Shown here piece after piece: positions 1 through 7,189 of a DNA stretch of 64,000 nt; position 1 is the stretch's first letter, and each line of letters opens with the position of its first letter. The position numbers and the translations under genes are program-made. A model generated the notes under the pieces. The model saw only the letters and a list, made by a program, of their open reading frames with translations. It ran no database searches and had not been told where the DNA came from. The stretch spans positions 101,013 through 165,012 of the forward strand of contig NZ_LGXZ01000010.1 in NCBI RefSeq assembly GCF_001238295.1. Reading direction: 5' to 3'. The stretch is from Ruegeria sp. 6PALISEP08. Its GTDB lineage: Bacteria > Pseudomonadota > Alphaproteobacteria > Rhodobacterales > Rhodobacteraceae.

Positions 1-395
1 TCGCGGACTTCTTCCTGATAGGCAACCATGTCTTCGAACAGCTTCATCTGCTCGACTTCCTGGAAACCACCCTGACCGATGGTCTTGTTGGCCGCCTGCG
101 GTGTCACCAACAGCAACGGTGTATGGTTCCAGTAGGCGGTTTTGACAGCGGTCACGAAGTTGGTGATACCAGGGCCGTTCTGCGCGATCATCATCGACAT
201 CTTGCCGGTGGCGCGGGTGTAGCCATCGGCCATCATGCCGGCGCTGCCTTCATGGGCGCAGTCCCAGAACATGATTCCAGCTTTCGGGAAGAGGTCCGAG
301 ATCGGCATCATCGCCGAGCCAATGATACCGAACGCATGTTCGATCCCGTGCATCTGCAGAACCTTAACAAAGGCTTCTTCGGTCGTCATCTTCAT
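1..395 (-). CDS. xsc: Sulfoacetaldehyde acetyltransferase, N-terminal part (cut by window edge)
   Basis: Only the first 131 codons are inside the window; the gene runs off the left edge. The translation starts MKMTTEEAFVKVLQMHGIEH and continues through a typical thiamine-diphosphate-enzyme N-terminal domain, with HEGSAGMMADGYTRATGK and IAQNGPGITNFVTAV, which I recognise as Xsc. The enzyme uses ThDP and phosphate to split sulfoacetaldehyde into sulfite and acetyl phosphate in the cytoplasm, the desulfonation step of taurine breakdown. The ATG at 395 is preceded by a GGAGAG ribosome binding site. The gene lies 124 bp downstream of tauR on the same strand, which fits a taurine locus. The catalytic remainder cannot be inspected. 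Confidence 0.9.
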   Translation of the reverse strand, partial: MKMTTEEAFVKVLQMHGIEHAFGIIGSAMMPISDLFPKAGIMFWDCAHEGSAGMMADGYTRATGKMSMMIAQNGPGITNFVTAVKTAYWNHTPLLLVTPQAANKTIGQGGFQEVEQMKLFEDMVAYQEEVR

Positions 396-424
396 GTGAG
401 TGCTCTCCAAACAAGTGGGTGAAA

Positions 425-441
425 CCGGGCAAAGTGCCCGG
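425..441. other. Hairpin in the tauR-xsc gap
   Basis: CCGGGCA and TGCCCGG form a 7-bp stem with a 3-nt loop. On the minus strand it is followed by GGTTTC, with no real T-run. It lies between the putative TauR repeats and the xsc ribosome binding site. It could be a weak tauR terminator or a structure in the xsc leader; the sequence does not decide which. Confidence 0.35.
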
Positions 442-479
442 GGTTTTGATACGGTTTTGGCGTATGGGTGCGCTTGGCG

Positions 480-512
480 TTAGGGCCAAAACGAAACCCG
501 AATTAGGTCCAG
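480..512 (-). promoter_or_regulatory. Pair of TauR-like direct repeats upstream of xsc
   Basis: Read on the minus strand, CTGGACCTAA (503-512) is followed 23 bp further on by the degenerate copy TTGGCCCTAA (480-489). The first is an exact match to the CTGGACYTAA repeat that I recall for Rhodobacter capsulatus TauR. The pair lies in the tauR-xsc gap, 85-117 bp before the xsc start and in the same orientation, where an activator site would be expected. The assignment rests on motif similarity and on the adjacent tauR. Confidence 0.55.
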
Positions 513-519
513 ATATCGC

Positions 520-1980
520 CTAGGCGGTCCGAATGGCGTCCGCAATCAGATTCACACCTGGTGCAATGCGGTCGGTCGAGATTGAGGAGTAGCCGAGGCG
601 GTAAAAGTTCCGGGGTCTGTCTGGTCCAGAGAAAAACGGTGCGCCCGGTTCAATATGAACACCCTGATTCTGCAGCCTCAACGCCAGTTGGGTCGTGTCG
701 ACATGTTCCGGCGCCGACATCCACATTGACGAACCACCAATCACGCCGCGCCCGGCCACGGTCAGGCCGCTTTCTTCGATGGCTGAGTTCATTGCAGCGC
801 GCCGCTCTTGCAAAGCCTTCGACATGCGCCGGATCTGCGCGTCGTAGTGGCCCAATGACAAAAAGTATGCGGCCGTGCGCTGAATGTGCCCAGGTGGGTG
901 GCGCAGAACCAATGAACGAAGCGCACGTGCCTCGCGGATAAAGGGCTCGGAGCCGACCATGTATCCAAGCCGCAATCCGGGGAACAGCGACTTGGAAAAA
1001 CTGCCGACGTAGATCACGCGCCCATCCCGATCCATGGATTTGAGCGCCGGTGAAGGCGCACCCCGAAAAGCCATTTCAAATTCGTAGTCATCCTCGACAA
1101 CCATCGCGTCCAGTTCGCGTGCTCGATCCAGCAATTTGTTCCGGCGTTCGATCGACATCGTTGCGGTCGTCGGGCTTTGATGGCTGGGCGTTGTAAAGAT
1201 GACGTCAGCGCTGTCGGGGATCGTTTCGGGTGGAAGTCCGTTTTGATCGACGCTCAGGGGCGTCACCGCGCAGTCCCAATGGTTCAGCAAGCTCCGTAGC
1301 GCGTAATAACAGGGGTCTTCTATCACTGCGGAACGATTGTGGGTCAGCAAGATGCGCGATGCCAGCCAGAGTGCGTTCTGCGCGCCCAGCGTGATCAGAA
1401 TTTCTTCGGGGCGGGCGGCAATGCCGCGTCTGGGTAGGGTGTGGCGGGCGATGAACTCGACCAGAAGTGGGTCATCCTGATCCACGTAATCACCTGTCAG
1501 CGAATCGAAGTCCTTGTGTCCCAAAGCTCGCACAGCGCACAAGCGCCAGTTGGCGTGATCAAACAAAGTCCGGTCTGCCTGACCGTAGATGAACGGATAG
1601 CGGTATTCGCGCCAGTCGCTGGGTTTCGGCAGAACGTAGCTGTCCAGAAAGCGACGCGCTAGCGCCTTGTCCCAGTCTACGGATTCTGTGCCGCGCTGGA
1701 CGGGCGAGTATTTGGGCGGGACGGGCGCATTATGCGAAACGTAGTATCCAGATCGTCCCTTGGCAGTCAGGTAATCATTTGCCAGCAATTCGGTATAGGC
1801 CAACGTCACCGTGATCCGGCTGACACCCAGATGTGCGGCCAGTTTGCGCGACGAAGGCAGCTTTTCCCCAACGTGAAAGCGACCAGACAGGATGCCTTCG
1901 GCGATCATCTGCTGGATCTGAGCCTGAAGCGTGCCTTGACCGTTGAGTTCAAGAAAGAATGTATCGACTGATATCCCCAT
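520..1980 (-). CDS. tauR: MocR-type (GntR + aminotransferase-like) regulator, probable TauR
   Basis: This 486-residue protein has a GntR winged helix (about residues 12-82, core LPSSRKLAAHLGVSRITVTL) fused to a fold-type-I aminotransferase domain (about 120-480). The pyridoxal-phosphate lysine is K330 in SFSKSLFPGLRLGY. Such MocR proteins use the aminotransferase domain as an effector sensor. Directly downstream on the same strand is xsc, and TauR of this family activates taurine genes in Rhodobacter, so TauR is the natural assignment. Repeats resembling TauR sites flank the gene on both sides. Specificity is inferred from position; the architecture is plain in the sequence. Confidence 0.85.
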   Translation of the reverse strand: MGISVDTFFLELNGQGTLQAQIQQMIAEGILSGRFHVGEKLPSSRKLAAHLGVSRITVTLAYTELLANDYLTAKGRSGYYVSHNAPVPPKYSPVQRGTESVDWDKALARRFLDSYVLPKPSDWREYRYPFIYGQADRTLFDHANWRLCAVRALGHKDFDSLTGDYVDQDDPLLVEFIARHTLPRRGIAARPEEILITLGAQNALWLASRILLTHNRSAVIEDPCYYALRSLLNHWDCAVTPLSVDQNGLPPETIPDSADVIFTTPSHQSPTTATMSIERRNKLLDRARELDAMVVEDDYEFEMAFRGAPSPALKSMDRDGRVIYVGSFSKSLFPGLRLGYMVGSEPFIREARALRSLVLRHPPGHIQRTAAYFLSLGHYDAQIRRMSKALQERRAAMNSAIEESGLTVAGRGVIGGSSMWMSAPEHVDTTQLALRLQNQGVHIEPGAPFFSGPDRPRNFYRLGYSSISTDRIAPGVNLIADAIRTA

Positions 1981-1993
1981 GCCTGCTTATAGG

Positions 1994-2025
1994 GTGGACT
2001 TAAGGTGGGGGCAATCTGGACTTAC
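1994..2025 (+). promoter_or_regulatory. Pair of TauR-like direct repeats upstream of tauR
   Basis: GTGGACTTAA (1994-2003) and CTGGACTTAC (2016-2025) share TGGACTTA and are 22 bp apart, about two helical turns, on the same face of the DNA. They lie 14-45 bp before the tauR start codon, so binding there could autoregulate tauR. The spacing matches the pair before xsc. Their orientation is opposite to tauR. Confidence 0.55.
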
Positions 2026-2054
2026 ATTGCGGTCACGAAATTTCACCTGGTGGG

Positions 2055-2098
2055 TTGACCCGGAAATCGGTTTAGCCTAAATAACTATAAATCTAGTT
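2055..2098 (+). promoter_or_regulatory. Promoter and ArsR-type operator for the arsR-permease operon
   Basis: TTGACC (2055-2060) and TAAATA (2078-2083) are separated by exactly 17 bp, a good vegetative promoter. An inverted repeat AACTA-N6-TAGTT (2083-2098) overlaps the -10 end and start region. That is where an ArsR-family dimer would block RNA polymerase. The start codon of the regulator follows at 2114. Confidence 0.65.
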
Positions 2099-2113
2099 TA
2101 ATGGAGGCGACTC

Positions 2114-2422
2114 ATGTGGGAAGCTGCTGCTGCCGGATTTTCTGCCATGGGATCTGAAGCCCGGCTGAAAGTCCTCAAGACCCTGGTACGGGCTGGCGAC
2201 GCCGGTTTGACCGTTGGCGAGATTCAAAACCGGACGGGTATCGCCCCGTCGACCTTGGCGCATCACCTGCGGTTTCTTGCGGCCGGTGGTGTTGTTGAGC
2301 AGGAAAAGATCGGGCGCACCACGATCAACCGGGCCTGTTACAACGAATTGAGAAACCTGGCGCAGTTCATTCTCAGCGAATGTTGCGCCGACGCGGTTGG
2401 AGAGGCTGCGAACGATGGTTGA
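2114..2422 (+). CDS. ArsR-family transcriptional repressor
   Basis: This 102-residue winged-helix protein has a recognition region of the form TVGEIQNRTGIAPSTLAHHL followed by a wing around EKIGRTTINRACY. That is the ArsR/SmtB fold and length. A CC pair near the C-terminus (SECCADAV) could bind a metal(loid) or thiol reagent, but the classic ELCVCDL box is absent. The ribosome binding site is GGAGGCG. Its stop codon overlaps the permease start by 8 bp (ATGGTTGA), so the two are translationally coupled. It is expected to repress this operon and to be released by the permease's substrate. Confidence 0.88.
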   Translation: MWEAAAAGFSAMGSEARLKVLKTLVRAGDAGLTVGEIQNRTGIAPSTLAHHLRFLAAGGVVEQEKIGRTTINRACYNELRNLAQFILSECCADAVGEAANDG

Positions 2423-3446
2423 ATTAACACAAAATCCCAAGGTGACCGCCAAGGGCGTGCTGGAGCTGATCAAGACGCCTTGGGCGTTGATCGTTGCAAT
2501 TCTTGCGGCTGTAGCAATCCTGGACCCCGGTAACTTGCGTGAGGTGGTGACTTTCGCAGTCAAGGCCTTGGCGCATACCGGGCAATACATCCTGTTTGCC
2601 GTGCTGCTGCTGTCATACCTCAAGGCGACCGGAGCAGAAGTGATGGTGGCCCGCGCCTTTGAGGGGCGCGAGACCCGGATGATCTTTCTGGCCGCACTAT
2701 TCGGTGGTCTCGCACCGTTCTGTTCTTGCGAGGTCATTCCCTTTATCGCAGGCCTTCTGGCGCTTGGCGCACCGTTGTCGGCGGTCATGGCTTTCTGGCT
2801 CAGCTCGCCCTTGATCGACCCGCCGACACTCTTGATTACCGCCGGTGCGCTGGGATGGCCCTTTGCCATCGGTAAAGCTGTGGCAGCGGTTGCTCTTGGC
2901 CTGTTTGGCGGGTTCATGGTGCGACTGTTGATGCGCCAAGGAGCGTTTGCCCAACCTCTGCGCGAATACAAACCTGCCGGATGCTGCGGCTGTGGTCCGA
3001 AAATGGATGACAAGCCGGTCTGGAAATTCTGGCAAGAACCCGAGCGACGCGTTCGGTTCCGTTCAGAGTTCGTACACAACGGATTGTTCCTGCTGAAATG
3101 GCTGGCTCTGGCGTATGTGCTTGAAGCCTTGTTGGTCAACTATGTGCCTGCCGACCTGATCGCTGGCGTGGTTGGTGGAGATGGTGTGCTGCCCATCGTT
3201 GTTGCCGCCTTGGTGGGAATGCCGGCTTATCTGAACTCCTACGTGGCACCGCCGCTGCTGGCGGGATTGATGGAGCAGGGAATGACGGCAGGCGCCGCCA
3301 TGTCGTTCATGGTTGCTGGTGCCGTCAGTTCCATCCCGGCGATGGCCGCCGTCTGGTCGCTGGTCAAACCCCGCGTGTTTGCCACTTACCTTGGCCTCGG
3401 TGTGGGTGGTGCTATTATCGCAGGCATCATCTTTCAGATGGTATGA
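2415..3446 (+). CDS. COG0701/DUF318-family permease (metal or organoarsenical efflux type)
   Basis: This integral membrane protein of 343 residues has about eight to ten hydrophobic segments. The family hallmark CSCEVIPF lies at about residues 103-110, and a cysteine-rich GCCGCGPK (189-196) lies in the central cytoplasmic loop before the second membrane half. Members include ArsP-like exporters of trivalent organoarsenicals and permeases linked to Cu/Zn. The ATG at 2415 is preferred over an upstream TTG at 2397 because of the coupled overlap with the ArsR gene. The substrate cannot be fixed from sequence; efflux of a thiol-reactive metal(loid) fits the cysteines and the ArsR partner. Confidence 0.8.
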   Translation: MVELTQNPKVTAKGVLELIKTPWALIVAILAAVAILDPGNLREVVTFAVKALAHTGQYILFAVLLLSYLKATGAEVMVARAFEGRETRMIFLAALFGGLAPFCSCEVIPFIAGLLALGAPLSAVMAFWLSSPLIDPPTLLITAGALGWPFAIGKAVAAVALGLFGGFMVRLLMRQGAFAQPLREYKPAGCCGCGPKMDDKPVWKFWQEPERRVRFRSEFVHNGLFLLKWLALAYVLEALLVNYVPADLIAGVVGGDGVLPIVVAALVGMPAYLNSYVAPPLLAGLMEQGMTAGAAMSFMVAGAVSSIPAMAAVWSLVKPRVFATYLGLGVGGAIIAGIIFQMV

Positions 3447-3449
3447 ACG

Positions 3450-3486
3450 AAAAAGCCGCCCGGTGTCAGCACCGGGCGGCTTTGTT
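3450..3486. terminator. Bidirectional Rho-independent terminator
   Basis: An 11-bp perfect stem, GCCGCCCGGTG (3455-3465) with CACCGGGCGGC (3470-3480), has a TCAG loop. It is flanked by AAAAA on the left and TTTGTT on the right. It ends the arsR-permease operon and serves the convergent small membrane protein gene. Confidence 0.88.
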
Positions 3487-3502
3487 AAATGGGTTCAACC
3501 AA

Positions 3503-3892
3503 TCAGCTGTCTTCGCACAAGCGTGGCAGTTTGAACCGATACCGGGCTTCGCCACTTTCGACATACACGCGTTTCTCGATGCAAGCCGTTGTGCCCACGG
3601 TCTGTGAAATTTGGGATTCGGTCGAAGTGATCGACGTGGCAGATCCATCCGGCAAACGAACAGAGGCGATGACGCCGTTCTTAAGATCTCCGTTTACCGC
3701 CGTGGCAGACAAAACCGGCACAGTCAGGAAGGCTTCGTGCGCGTGTTCCCCTTCATCACCCAGCAGAAACAGGAACGTAACGATAACGATCATGACAACG
3801 CCGCCGGCCAAACCAAGGCCCCAGGTTTTGAGAAAGGCATAAACAGAGACGGCACGGTGCGGGCCAAAAACAGCAGATAGAACGTTCAGCAT
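3503..3892 (-). CDS. Small single-pass membrane protein of unknown function
   Basis: This 129-residue protein has one strong transmembrane segment (about residues 24-45, GLGLAGGVVMIVIVTFLFLL). It is followed by an exported-looking domain of about 80 residues with two cysteines (TACIEK and PRLCEDS) that may form a disulfide. I do not recognise a family. The gene follows trcR on the same strand with a 50-bp gap that holds a terminator-like hairpin, so it may be expressed by readthrough. The ribosome binding site is weak. Convergent placement against the permease and the shared terminator support it as a real gene. Confidence 0.6.
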   Translation of the reverse strand: MLNVLSAVFGPHRAVSVYAFLKTWGLGLAGGVVMIVIVTFLFLLGDEGEHAHEAFLTVPVLSATAVNGDLKNGVIASVRLPDGSATSITSTESQISQTVGTTACIEKRVYVESGEARYRFKLPRLCEDS

Positions 3893-3904
3893 GGCAAGTC
3901 CGTT

Positions 3905-3933
3905 AAAAAGCCCCAGCCGTTCTGGCCGGGGCT
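3905..3933 (-). terminator. Terminator/attenuator after trcR
   Basis: Read on the minus strand, AGCCCCGGCC and GGCTGGGGCT form a 10-bp stem with one mismatch and a 5-nt loop, followed by TTTTT. It lies 10 bp after the trcR stop and 12 bp before the start of the next gene on that strand. It may therefore attenuate rather than fully stop transcription. Confidence 0.75.
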
Positions 3934-3942
3934 GATTGTGCG

Positions 3943-4701
3943 TTAGGGGCGAAGATCATCTTCGTCTTCGTCATCAGCCCCACCTTTGGGCAGATTAAAG
4001 AAGCTGTCAGCATCGATGATCGCTTCTTCTTTCTCTTCCTCAGGTTCATCGGACAGTGAGAACGTTTCGAGCCCTTCAATCGCGGTTGGGATTTTTGGCG
4101 CAGCGTCCATTTCCAGCGACTGTTCGGTCGACACCAGTTTGCGACGTTCATCATCGCTCATCACACCGCCTTCTGCGGCTTTCTTGGCGGCGGCCTTCTG
4201 CACGATGGCGTCCAGCTCGGACTGTTTGCACAGGCCCAGAGCGACTGGGTCGATCGGTTGCATGTTGGCGATGTTCCAGTGGGTGCGCTCGCGGATCGAC
4301 TGGATGGTGGGTTTGGTGGTGCCCACCAGCTTGGCAATCTGACCATCGCTGAGTTCCGGGTGGAACTTGACCAGCCACAGGATCGAGTTCGGACGGTCCT
4401 GACGCTTGGACAGCGGTGTGTAACGCGGACCACGACGTTTTTCTTCGCCCGAAGCGGCCGGGTTGAACTTGAGCCTCAGCTTGTGAAGCGGGTTGTTCTG
4501 CGCCGCGTTGATCTCGTCCTGGGTCAGCTGGTTGTTGGCAATCGGGTCAAAACCCTTCACGCCAGCAGCGACATCGCCGTCAGCGATGCCTTGCACTTCC
4601 AATTCGTGCATCCCTACGAAGTCCGCGATCTGCTTGAAGCTGATCGTGGTGTTGTCCACCAGCCATACGGCGGTTGCCTTGGCCATAAGCGGTTTTGCCA
4701 T
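3943..4701 (-). CDS. trcR: Cell-cycle transcriptional regulator TrcR (DUF1013)
   Basis: This 252-residue protein is of a type well conserved in alphaproteobacteria. Two helix-turn-helix-like stretches are visible: TTISFKQIADFVGMHELEVQ (about 18-37) and LSDGQIAKLVGTTKPTIQSI (about 117-136). Between them is a basic stretch (RLKFNPAASGEEKRRGPRYTPLS). The C-terminal 60 residues are acidic and probably disordered (EEEKEEAIID, DDEDEDDLRP). The family is annotated as the cell-cycle regulator TrcR. The role here is by homology only. Confidence 0.85.
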   Translation of the reverse strand: MAKPLMAKATAVWLVDNTTISFKQIADFVGMHELEVQGIADGDVAAGVKGFDPIANNQLTQDEINAAQNNPLHKLRLKFNPAASGEEKRRGPRYTPLSKRQDRPNSILWLVKFHPELSDGQIAKLVGTTKPTIQSIRERTHWNIANMQPIDPVALGLCKQSELDAIVQKAAAKKAAEGGVMSDDERRKLVSTEQSLEMDAAPKIPTAIEGLETFSLSDEPEEEKEEAIIDADSFFNLPKGGADDEDEDDLRP

Positions 4702-4831
4702 CAGCCCGTCTCCTATACATACATCTGTCCCGTCGCCGGAATTCGGCGGCCCCTTGGTCTTGAGGCAGGTTTCCGTTGTCGGGGAACTTGGGCCGTATAT
4801 AGTCGCGCAAAGGCAAGAAGGGAAGAGGTGA

Positions 4832-5461
4832 ATGCGCTGGGTCGTATTGTGGGTTTTTAGCGCGTTTGCTGCGCTGGCCGAAGGCGAAAAGGCCGGAGAG
4901 TTCGATTACTATGTTCTGTCGCTTAGCTGGTCGCCCAACTGGTGCGCCCGCGAAGGTGATGCGCGTGGGTCCGATCAGTGCGATGCGCGTCATGATCATG
5001 GCTGGATTCTGCATGGCCTTTGGCCACAATTCCATCAGGGATGGCCGTCCTATTGCAGAACGCCCGAAGCGCCTCCGACCCGTCGTATGACACGCGAAAT
5101 GGAAGATATTCAGGGCAGTGCGGGTCTGGCCTGGCATCAGTGGAAAAAACACGGCACCTGTTCCGGACTGTCTGCGCCCGACTATTTCGCCCTGTCCCGA
5201 CGCGCCTATGACGCGGTCAAGCGCCCACAGGTGTTTCGCAAGCTGGACTCATCCGTCACCCTACCCGCTACAGTGGTCGAAGAGGCGTTCCTGAAGGCCA
5301 ATCCCGGTTTGAAACGGGACATGATCACCGTCACATGCAAGCAGGGCTATATCGAAGAGATCCGCCTGTGCCTGTCGCGCGACCTTGGTCCAGTGCCCTG
5401 TGGCGGCGACGTGATCCGCGACTGTACCGCCAAGGACGCGCTGTTCGATCCGATTCGTTAA
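4832..5461 (+). CDS. Secreted ribonuclease T2 family enzyme
   Basis: This 209-residue protein begins with a short signal peptide (MRWVVLWVFSAFAALAEG). Active-site segment CAS I is ILHGLWPQF (H61) and CAS II is WHQWKKHGTC (residues 101-110). Six or more cysteines fit the disulfide-rich T2 fold. The enzyme cleaves single-stranded RNA through a 2',3'-cyclic phosphate in the periplasm or outside. CAS II usually reads H-E-W-x-K-H; here the glutamate position is Gln (Q103), which may lower activity. GGAAGAGG precedes the ATG. The stop codon overlaps that of the convergent next gene (TTAA at 5458-5461). Confidence 0.9.
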   Translation: MRWVVLWVFSAFAALAEGEKAGEFDYYVLSLSWSPNWCAREGDARGSDQCDARHDHGWILHGLWPQFHQGWPSYCRTPEAPPTRRMTREMEDIQGSAGLAWHQWKKHGTCSGLSAPDYFALSRRAYDAVKRPQVFRKLDSSVTLPATVVEEAFLKANPGLKRDMITVTCKQGYIEEIRLCLSRDLGPVPCGGDVIRDCTAKDALFDPIR

Positions 5462-5946
5462 AGCTTCTTGTTCTGGCAATCGCGGGCATAATCCAGCGCT
5501 TTGGCGGTCCCTTTGAGGTCGATAGCCATCACCACTTCACCTGCGGGGTTATGAACGGTCATCGTTTTGTTCTGTGCGATGGCGTTCACAAAGCTTCGAT
5601 CGGTGAAAAACACCGTCGCGCCCGGTACATCTCGTTCGTTGAACCCAATGGCAGTCGCGTCATAGCTTTTGCCGTCCAGCTCAAACCGGATCGGATAGCT
5701 CTCGCCTTGTTTGATGTCGCCCCAAGCCTTGTTGTAAACGGCGAAATACCCGCGATTGCCAAGCGCGTCATAGCCAAGGCGCACCACCGAGAGATCCTGA
5801 TACACCGTCTGGATCAGGCACCCGTTGCCAAGTGCGGGGTCCATCATGATGTTCCAGCCTTCGACAAAGCCTTTGTCGATGAGGTCTTGTGCGAGAGCAG
5901 AGGTGGTGGTGAAGGCAGCGAAGGTAAGGGCAAGAAGGCGGGTCAT
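5458..5946 (-). CDS. Secreted protein of unknown function
   Basis: This 162-residue protein has a clear signal peptide (MTRLLALTFAAFTTTSALAQ, cleavage after ALA). The mature part has two cysteines (NGCLIQ near the N-terminus and DCQNKKL at the C-terminus) and alternating beta-type sequence with VYNKAWGDIKQGESYPIRFE. I do not recognise a named family, though related periplasmic proteins seem common in roseobacters. It is convergent with the RNase T2 gene with a 4-bp stop overlap. A pair of direct repeats lies before the start. Confidence 0.75.
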   Translation of the reverse strand: MTRLLALTFAAFTTTSALAQDLIDKGFVEGWNIMMDPALGNGCLIQTVYQDLSVVRLGYDALGNRGYFAVYNKAWGDIKQGESYPIRFELDGKSYDATAIGFNERDVPGATVFFTDRSFVNAIAQNKTMTVHNPAGEVVMAIDLKGTAKALDYARDCQNKKL

Positions 5947-5962
5947 AGCACATCCACAAATC

Positions 5963-6014
5963 AGACAATCTATTTATGTCATTGTAAATTGTCGTGGAAG
6001 TTAGACAATCTATT
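5963..6014. repeat. Short direct repeat pair
   Basis: AGACAATCTATT occurs at 5963-5974 and again at 6003-6014, exactly 40 bp apart. An AT-rich stretch lies between, including GTAAATTGTC, partly inverted to the repeat. They lie between two secreted-protein genes on the minus strand and just before the start of the 5458-5946 gene, so they may be operator sites. No known motif was recognised. Confidence 0.5.
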
Positions 6015-6032
6015 AATTTCCAAGGGGCCGTG

Positions 6033-6377
6033 TCAGGTCTCCTCGCCGTTGGAACATATCTCAATTCTCAGGTTAACAATTGCCTGGTTCGGAACGTCTT
6101 CTGAATTCAGCGACCCTCCGACAGCTAACCATTCGGAGTATTCAGGGTTAATGCAATCAACGTATAGAGCGCCGAAAAAATCGCCGTACTTACCTTCGCC
6201 GCGAACATAGACGTGCCTGTCTGTTTGTTCATCATATCTTTTGTCTTCCGGAATTGCGCTCCACCATTGTTTGTATGGCGGCGGTAGATCGTGGGTGTCT
6301 TCGTATAAGTAGAGAGTTTCAGCAGCAATGGGCGAGGCGAAAGCACCAACAATTGCAAACAACGCTAAGTGTTTCAT
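6033..6377 (-). CDS. Small secreted protein of unknown function
   Basis: This 114-residue protein has a signal peptide (MKHLALFAIVGAFASPIAAE). The mature part is tyrosine/tryptophan-rich near the start (TLYLYEDTHDLPPPYKQWWS) and has two cysteines (YVDCINPEYSEW and IEICSNGEET) that could pair. No family is recognised. Base composition is more AT-rich than the neighbours and codon use looks less biased, which hints at a recently acquired or fast-evolving gene. It lies 86 bp upstream of the other secreted protein on the same strand. Confidence 0.6.
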   Translation of the reverse strand: MKHLALFAIVGAFASPIAAETLYLYEDTHDLPPPYKQWWSAIPEDKRYDEQTDRHVYVRGEGKYGDFFGALYVDCINPEYSEWLAVGGSLNSEDVPNQAIVNLRIEICSNGEET

Positions 6378-6508
6378 CGTGTTTGATAATCCGTGAAATT
6401 AACAGAAAGCAACTCATCCAACAACTATACCGCTGTCAAGGTAGGTACCGCGATATTTGAGCGAGCGCCGTGCGCTGCGCTGGCGCCGACTAGCGCAAAG
6501 GCAGCGCG

Positions 6509-6540
6509 AAAAAAAGAACTGGGAATTTGAGCTACAGTTC
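6509..6540 (-). terminator. Terminator overlapping the recR stop
   Basis: On the minus strand, GAACTG (6535-6540) pairs with CAGTTC (6516-6521), with the recR stop codon in the loop, and is followed immediately by seven T. The stem is short (6 bp), but the T-run is clear. Confidence 0.5.
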
Positions 6541-7125
6541 CTTCCGCGCCCGCAGCGCGGCCGTAATCGTCCCGTCATCCAGATAATCCAACTCACCGCC
6601 AATCGGCACACCCTGCGCCAGCGAGGTCAGGCGTACCTGACCCTCCAGTTGGTCTGCAATGTAGTGGGCGGTGGTCTGGCCGTCGACGGTCGCGTTCAGC
6701 GCCAGAATGATTTCGGTGATACCCTCGGAAGTCACCCGATCCCTGAGACGGGGAATGCGCAATTCATCCGGGCCAACCCCGTCCAGCGCAGACAATGTGC
6801 CGCCAAGAACGTGGTAGCGGCCTTTGAAAACAGCCGCGCGTTCCATCGCCCAAAGGTCGGCAACATCCTCGACCACGCACAGCTCTCCGGTCGCGCGGGC
6901 CTCATTGTCGCAGATATCGCAGATGTCGGTGGTGCCCACGTTACCGCAATTCAGGCATTCACGAGCGGTAATGGCAACCTGCTGCATGGCATCAGACAAG
7001 GGCGTCAGCAGAAGGGCACGTTTGCGGATCAGATGCAGAACGGCGCGACGGGCCGAACGGGGGCCGAGGCCGGGCAGCTTGGCCATCAGTTCGATCAGAT
7101 TGTCTATGTCGTTGTTGGAACTCAA
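6532..7125 (-). CDS. recR: Recombination protein RecR
   Basis: This 197-residue protein has the family's usual length. The helix-hairpin-helix region is [17 protein letters not shown], the zinc finger is [16 protein letters not shown], and the Toprim domain follows ([12 protein letters not shown] to [20 protein letters not shown]). RecR loads RecA with RecF/RecO at gaps. The start is taken as TTG at 7125, which has AGGAG 8 nt upstream; reading further upstream adds a proline/glycine-rich leader not expected in RecR. It is the last gene of the dnaX-ebfC-recR group. Confidence 0.94.
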   Translation of the reverse strand: MSSNNDIDNLIELMAKLPGLGPRSARRAVLHLIRKRALLLTPLSDAMQQVAITARECLNCGNVGTTDICDICDNEARATGELCVVEDVADLWAMERAAVFKGRYHVLGGTLSALDGVGPDELRIPRLRDRVTSEGITEIILALNATVDGQTTAHYIADQLEGQVRLTSLAQGVPIGGELDYLDDGTITAALRARKEL

Positions 7126-7189
7126 TCCGCACGCTCCTGCAAATGGGCCGGGCAAGGGGGCCCGGCCTTTGGGTCGTCAGGAGTGTCTA

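Noticed and set aside
2093..3139. 348-codon minus-strand frame opposite the permease
   Set aside because: The permease and its coupled ArsR gene explain the region, and the frame is serine/arginine-rich without a signal or domain.
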